In this document: piece by piece, positions 7,262 through 8,433 of the stretch | Numbering within the stretch: the first letter of the stretch is position 1 | Layout: every line of letters starts with the position of its first letter | Source of the DNA: an uncultured Eubacteriales bacterium | GTDB lineage: Bacteria; Bacillota; Clostridia; Lachnospirales; Lachnospiraceae | Direction of reading: 5' to 3' | Length of the DNA: 8,433 bases | Assembly (NCBI GenBank): GCA_900321915.1 | Contig: ONXW01000176.1 | Span: 1 to 8,433, forward strand | Program-made: the position numbers and the translations under genes | Notes under the pieces: generated by a model | Databases searched by the model: none | What the model saw: only the letters and a program-made list of their open reading frames with translations | Told to the model about the DNA's origin: nothing

Positions 7262-7292
7262 CCGGGAACCGGCATTATCTTCCGGCTTCCGG
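7262..7292 (-). promoter_or_regulatory. Hairpin in the 5' leader of the NYN cluster
   Basis: Read on the - strand, CCGGAAGCCGG (7292-7282) can pair with CCGGTTCCCGG (7272-7262) across a nine-base loop. The stem has 11 positions with one A-C mismatch and one G-U wobble. No U tract follows, so it is not an intrinsic terminator. It lies between the predicted transcription start and the Shine-Dalgarno, so it could affect translation or RNA stability, or be a protein-binding site. This is inferred from complementarity only. Confidence 0.5.
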
Positions 7293-7310
7293 ATATTAAG
7301 TTACCTGTAC

Positions 7311-7339
7311 ATTATAAACGAAAGTGCGGTCAGAGTAAA
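7311..7339 (-). promoter_or_regulatory. Sigma-A type promoter for the NYN-nth-CPBP-cysE cluster
   Basis: On the - strand, a -35 box TTTACT (7339-7334, four of six matches to TTGACA) is followed by a 17-base spacer and a perfect -10 box TATAAT (7316-7311). Transcription would start near 7304, giving a leader of about 85 bases before the NYN ATG. It is the only well-formed promoter seen in the window. Confidence 0.75.
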
Positions 7340-7426
7340 GAAAAGCTGTCTGCCGCTTTAGAACAGTGTAAGATTTTTGCAATGGAACATCCCCGAAAAA
7401 GACACATTTTGTACACGCTTTCATAC

Positions 7427-7432
7427 TACAAT
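7427..7432 (+). promoter_or_regulatory. Possible -10 box for the secreted surface protein gene
   Basis: TACAAT matches five of six positions of TATAAT and would give a leader of roughly 60 bases. No good -35 lies at 16-18 bases; TTGTAC at 7409-7414 is only 12 bases away. The promoter is therefore uncertain, and may need an activator or another sigma factor. The rest of the divergent intergenic region (7340-7426) is AT-richer, with no other clear signal. Confidence 0.25.
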
Positions 7433-7498
7433 AGGAGTAAGTAAATACGGAAGGCGCATTTCCGGGTTTAGCGCTTTCCCAGCGAACAGGAGGTCTAT

Positions 7499-8433
7499 AT
7501 GAAACATCTTCGCAAAATCGCCGCGGCAGTCCTCACGGCAGCCATGCTTTTAAACGCCCTGCCCATGACCGCACTGGCGGCATCCAGCATCAGCAGCATC
7601 AAGCTTGACATCGATTCCCAGATCACCTCCGGGGATGACAGCAGCGAGGTGGAGGTTACCACCCACAGCGACAGCGCGCACTATGAAGTATCTGACGTAG
7701 AAGTAACCAATGAACCCTCCAGCGAGTGGAAGGATTCTTCCAGGCCGAAGCTTAAAGTCACCATCTCCGCGGATGACGACTATAAATTCGGCAGCATCAG
7801 CAAATCGAACGTGGACCTGTACGGCGACGACGCCACTGTAACATCGGTCAAAAAATCGGACGGCGACCTGGTTATCAACATCACGCTGGACCGGCTGGAC
7901 AACAACGATGATGATGACGATGATGACGGTGACTATGAGCTCGACGTCACAGAACCTGTCTGGGATGAAAGCATGGGACGGGCCGTCTGGGACGGCGCGC
8001 CGGACGCGAAGCATTATGAGCTCCGGCTCTATCGCGGCGGAAGCCAGATTGCCTCTGTCACCACCTCCAATGAATACTATAATTTCGGCTCGTATTTCAC
8101 AAGCGCCGGCAATTACCAGTACCAGGTCCGTGCCGTTCACGGTTCCAGCAACAAGGGTTCCTGGGAATCCTCTGAGTATTTCTACGCGGATTCCTCAACC
8201 GCGAGTTATATCCTGAGCAATTACGGCAATGCCTCCAATGATTCGTCCTCCTCGAACGGCGGACCTTCCGGCACCTCCGGCAGCGCCCAGACAGCGGTAG
8301 GAACCGTGGTTCCGGCCTCCACCGGCATCTGGATCAAAGACAATGCCGGCTGGTGGTTTATGCGCTCCAACCGCACCTGGCCGGCAGGCACCTGGGAGAT
8401 GATTGACGGCAAATGGTATCTCTTCAACAGCGC
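7499..8433 (+). CDS. Secreted cell-wall-binding-repeat surface protein (N-terminal part)
   Basis: The first 311 residues are present and the frame is open at the window end. AGGAGG at 7488-7493, five bases before the ATG, fixes the start. A Sec signal peptide covers about 1-28: basic MKHLRK, a hydrophobic core, and cleavage after ALA or LAA. Residues 29-132 look like a beta-rich domain of Ser/Asp/Val-rich strands that I do not recognise. Asp137-143 are seven consecutive Asp. Residues about 147-231 resemble a fibronectin type III-like domain (VWDESMGRAVWDG, HYELRLYRGG, YQYQVRAV). A Ser/Gly/Asn linker covers 240-265. Residues 277-311 begin a glucan/choline-binding-type repeat (GWWFMRSNRTWP, then GTWEMIDGKWYLFNS). 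Family members are anchored non-covalently to the wall and often carry amidase or adhesin modules, but nothing enzymatic is visible in this part. It is divergent from the NYN gene. Confidence 0.87.
   Translation, partial: MKHLRKIAAAVLTAAMLLNALPMTALAASSISSIKLDIDSQITSGDDSSEVEVTTHSDSAHYEVSDVEVTNEPSSEWKDSSRPKLKVTISADDDYKFGSISKSNVDLYGDDATVTSVKKSDGDLVINITLDRLDNNDDDDDDDGDYELDVTEPVWDESMGRAVWDGAPDAKHYELRLYRGGSQIASVTTSNEYYNFGSYFTSAGNYQYQVRAVHGSSNKGSWESSEYFYADSSTASYILSNYGNASNDSSSSNGGPSGTSGSAQTAVGTVVPASTGIWIKDNAGWWFMRSNRTWPAGTWEMIDGKWYLFNS
7907..7927 (+). repeat. GAT/GAC run encoding seven Asp
   Basis: Seven consecutive GAT or GAC codons encode Asp137-143 of the surface protein, followed by GDYELD. The tract separates two predicted domains. 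It may be an acidic or calcium-binding linker, but it does not fit the standard 12-residue EF-hand spacing. Triplet slippage could vary its length without a frameshift. Confidence 0.8.

Noticed and set aside
7342..7378. Short hairpin AAAGC/GCTTT followed by a T run, considered as a terminator
   Set aside because: The stem is only five pairs and the T run (7374-7378) is more than ten bases from it.
7306..7415. Palindrome TGTACA at 7306-7311 and 7410-7415 near both promoter regions, considered as an operator pair
   Set aside because: Two copies of a six-base palindrome in a short AT-rich region are weak evidence, and there is no extended symmetry.
7550..8140. 196-codon open frame on the - strand with a Val/Ile-rich stretch like a membrane segment
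   Set aside because: The Val/Ile run is just the reverse complement of the GAT/GAC Asp tract in the surface protein gene.

Overview
The window looks like chromosomal DNA from a high-GC member of the Firmicutes/Clostridia, most likely Lachnospiraceae. This is inferred from the gene types: a type III glutamine synthetase, a long serine O-acetyltransferase, a CPBP membrane protease, and a secreted protein with glucan/choline-binding-type repeats. Strong AGGAGG-type ribosome binding sites agree with this. No RNA genes, CRISPR array, insertion sequence or phage gene is visible. Coding density is very high.

Region 1 (1-3734, + strand) is a two-gene nitrogen unit. A glutamine-hydrolysing asparagine synthetase (asnB) is followed 15 bases later by a type III glutamine synthetase (glnN). 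The second enzyme makes the glutamine that the first one uses. Any promoter lies upstream of the window.

Region 2 (3750-7219, - strand) converges on glnN with only 15 bases between the stop codons. Read in its own direction it is a four-gene cluster: a NYN ribonuclease-like protein with a LOTUS/OST-HTH domain, endonuclease III (nth), a CPBP intramembrane protease, and serine O-acetyltransferase (cysE/epsC). The first three overlap (17 bases, then an ATGA overlap), and the last follows after 50 bases. A good sigma-A promoter (TTTACT-N17-TATAAT) lies upstream of the NYN gene. Its leader of about 85 bases holds an 11-position hairpin and four copies of CCGGAA.

Region 3 (7499 to the window end, + strand) diverges from the cluster. 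It encodes the first 311 residues of a secreted surface protein: signal peptide, beta-rich domain, a run of seven Asp, a fibronectin-III-like domain, a Ser/Gly linker and the first cell-wall-binding repeat. The window edge cuts it off.

Most of the window is ordinary metabolism and repair. The best leads are the NYN-LOTUS gene with its structured, repeat-containing leader and over-long Shine-Dalgarno spacing, the C-terminal isoleucine of the serine acetyltransferase (a possible cysteine synthase docking tail), the 24-base in-frame repeat in the NYN linker, and the inverted repeat across the convergent stop codons. I do not see convincing evidence of a wholly new multi-gene system.
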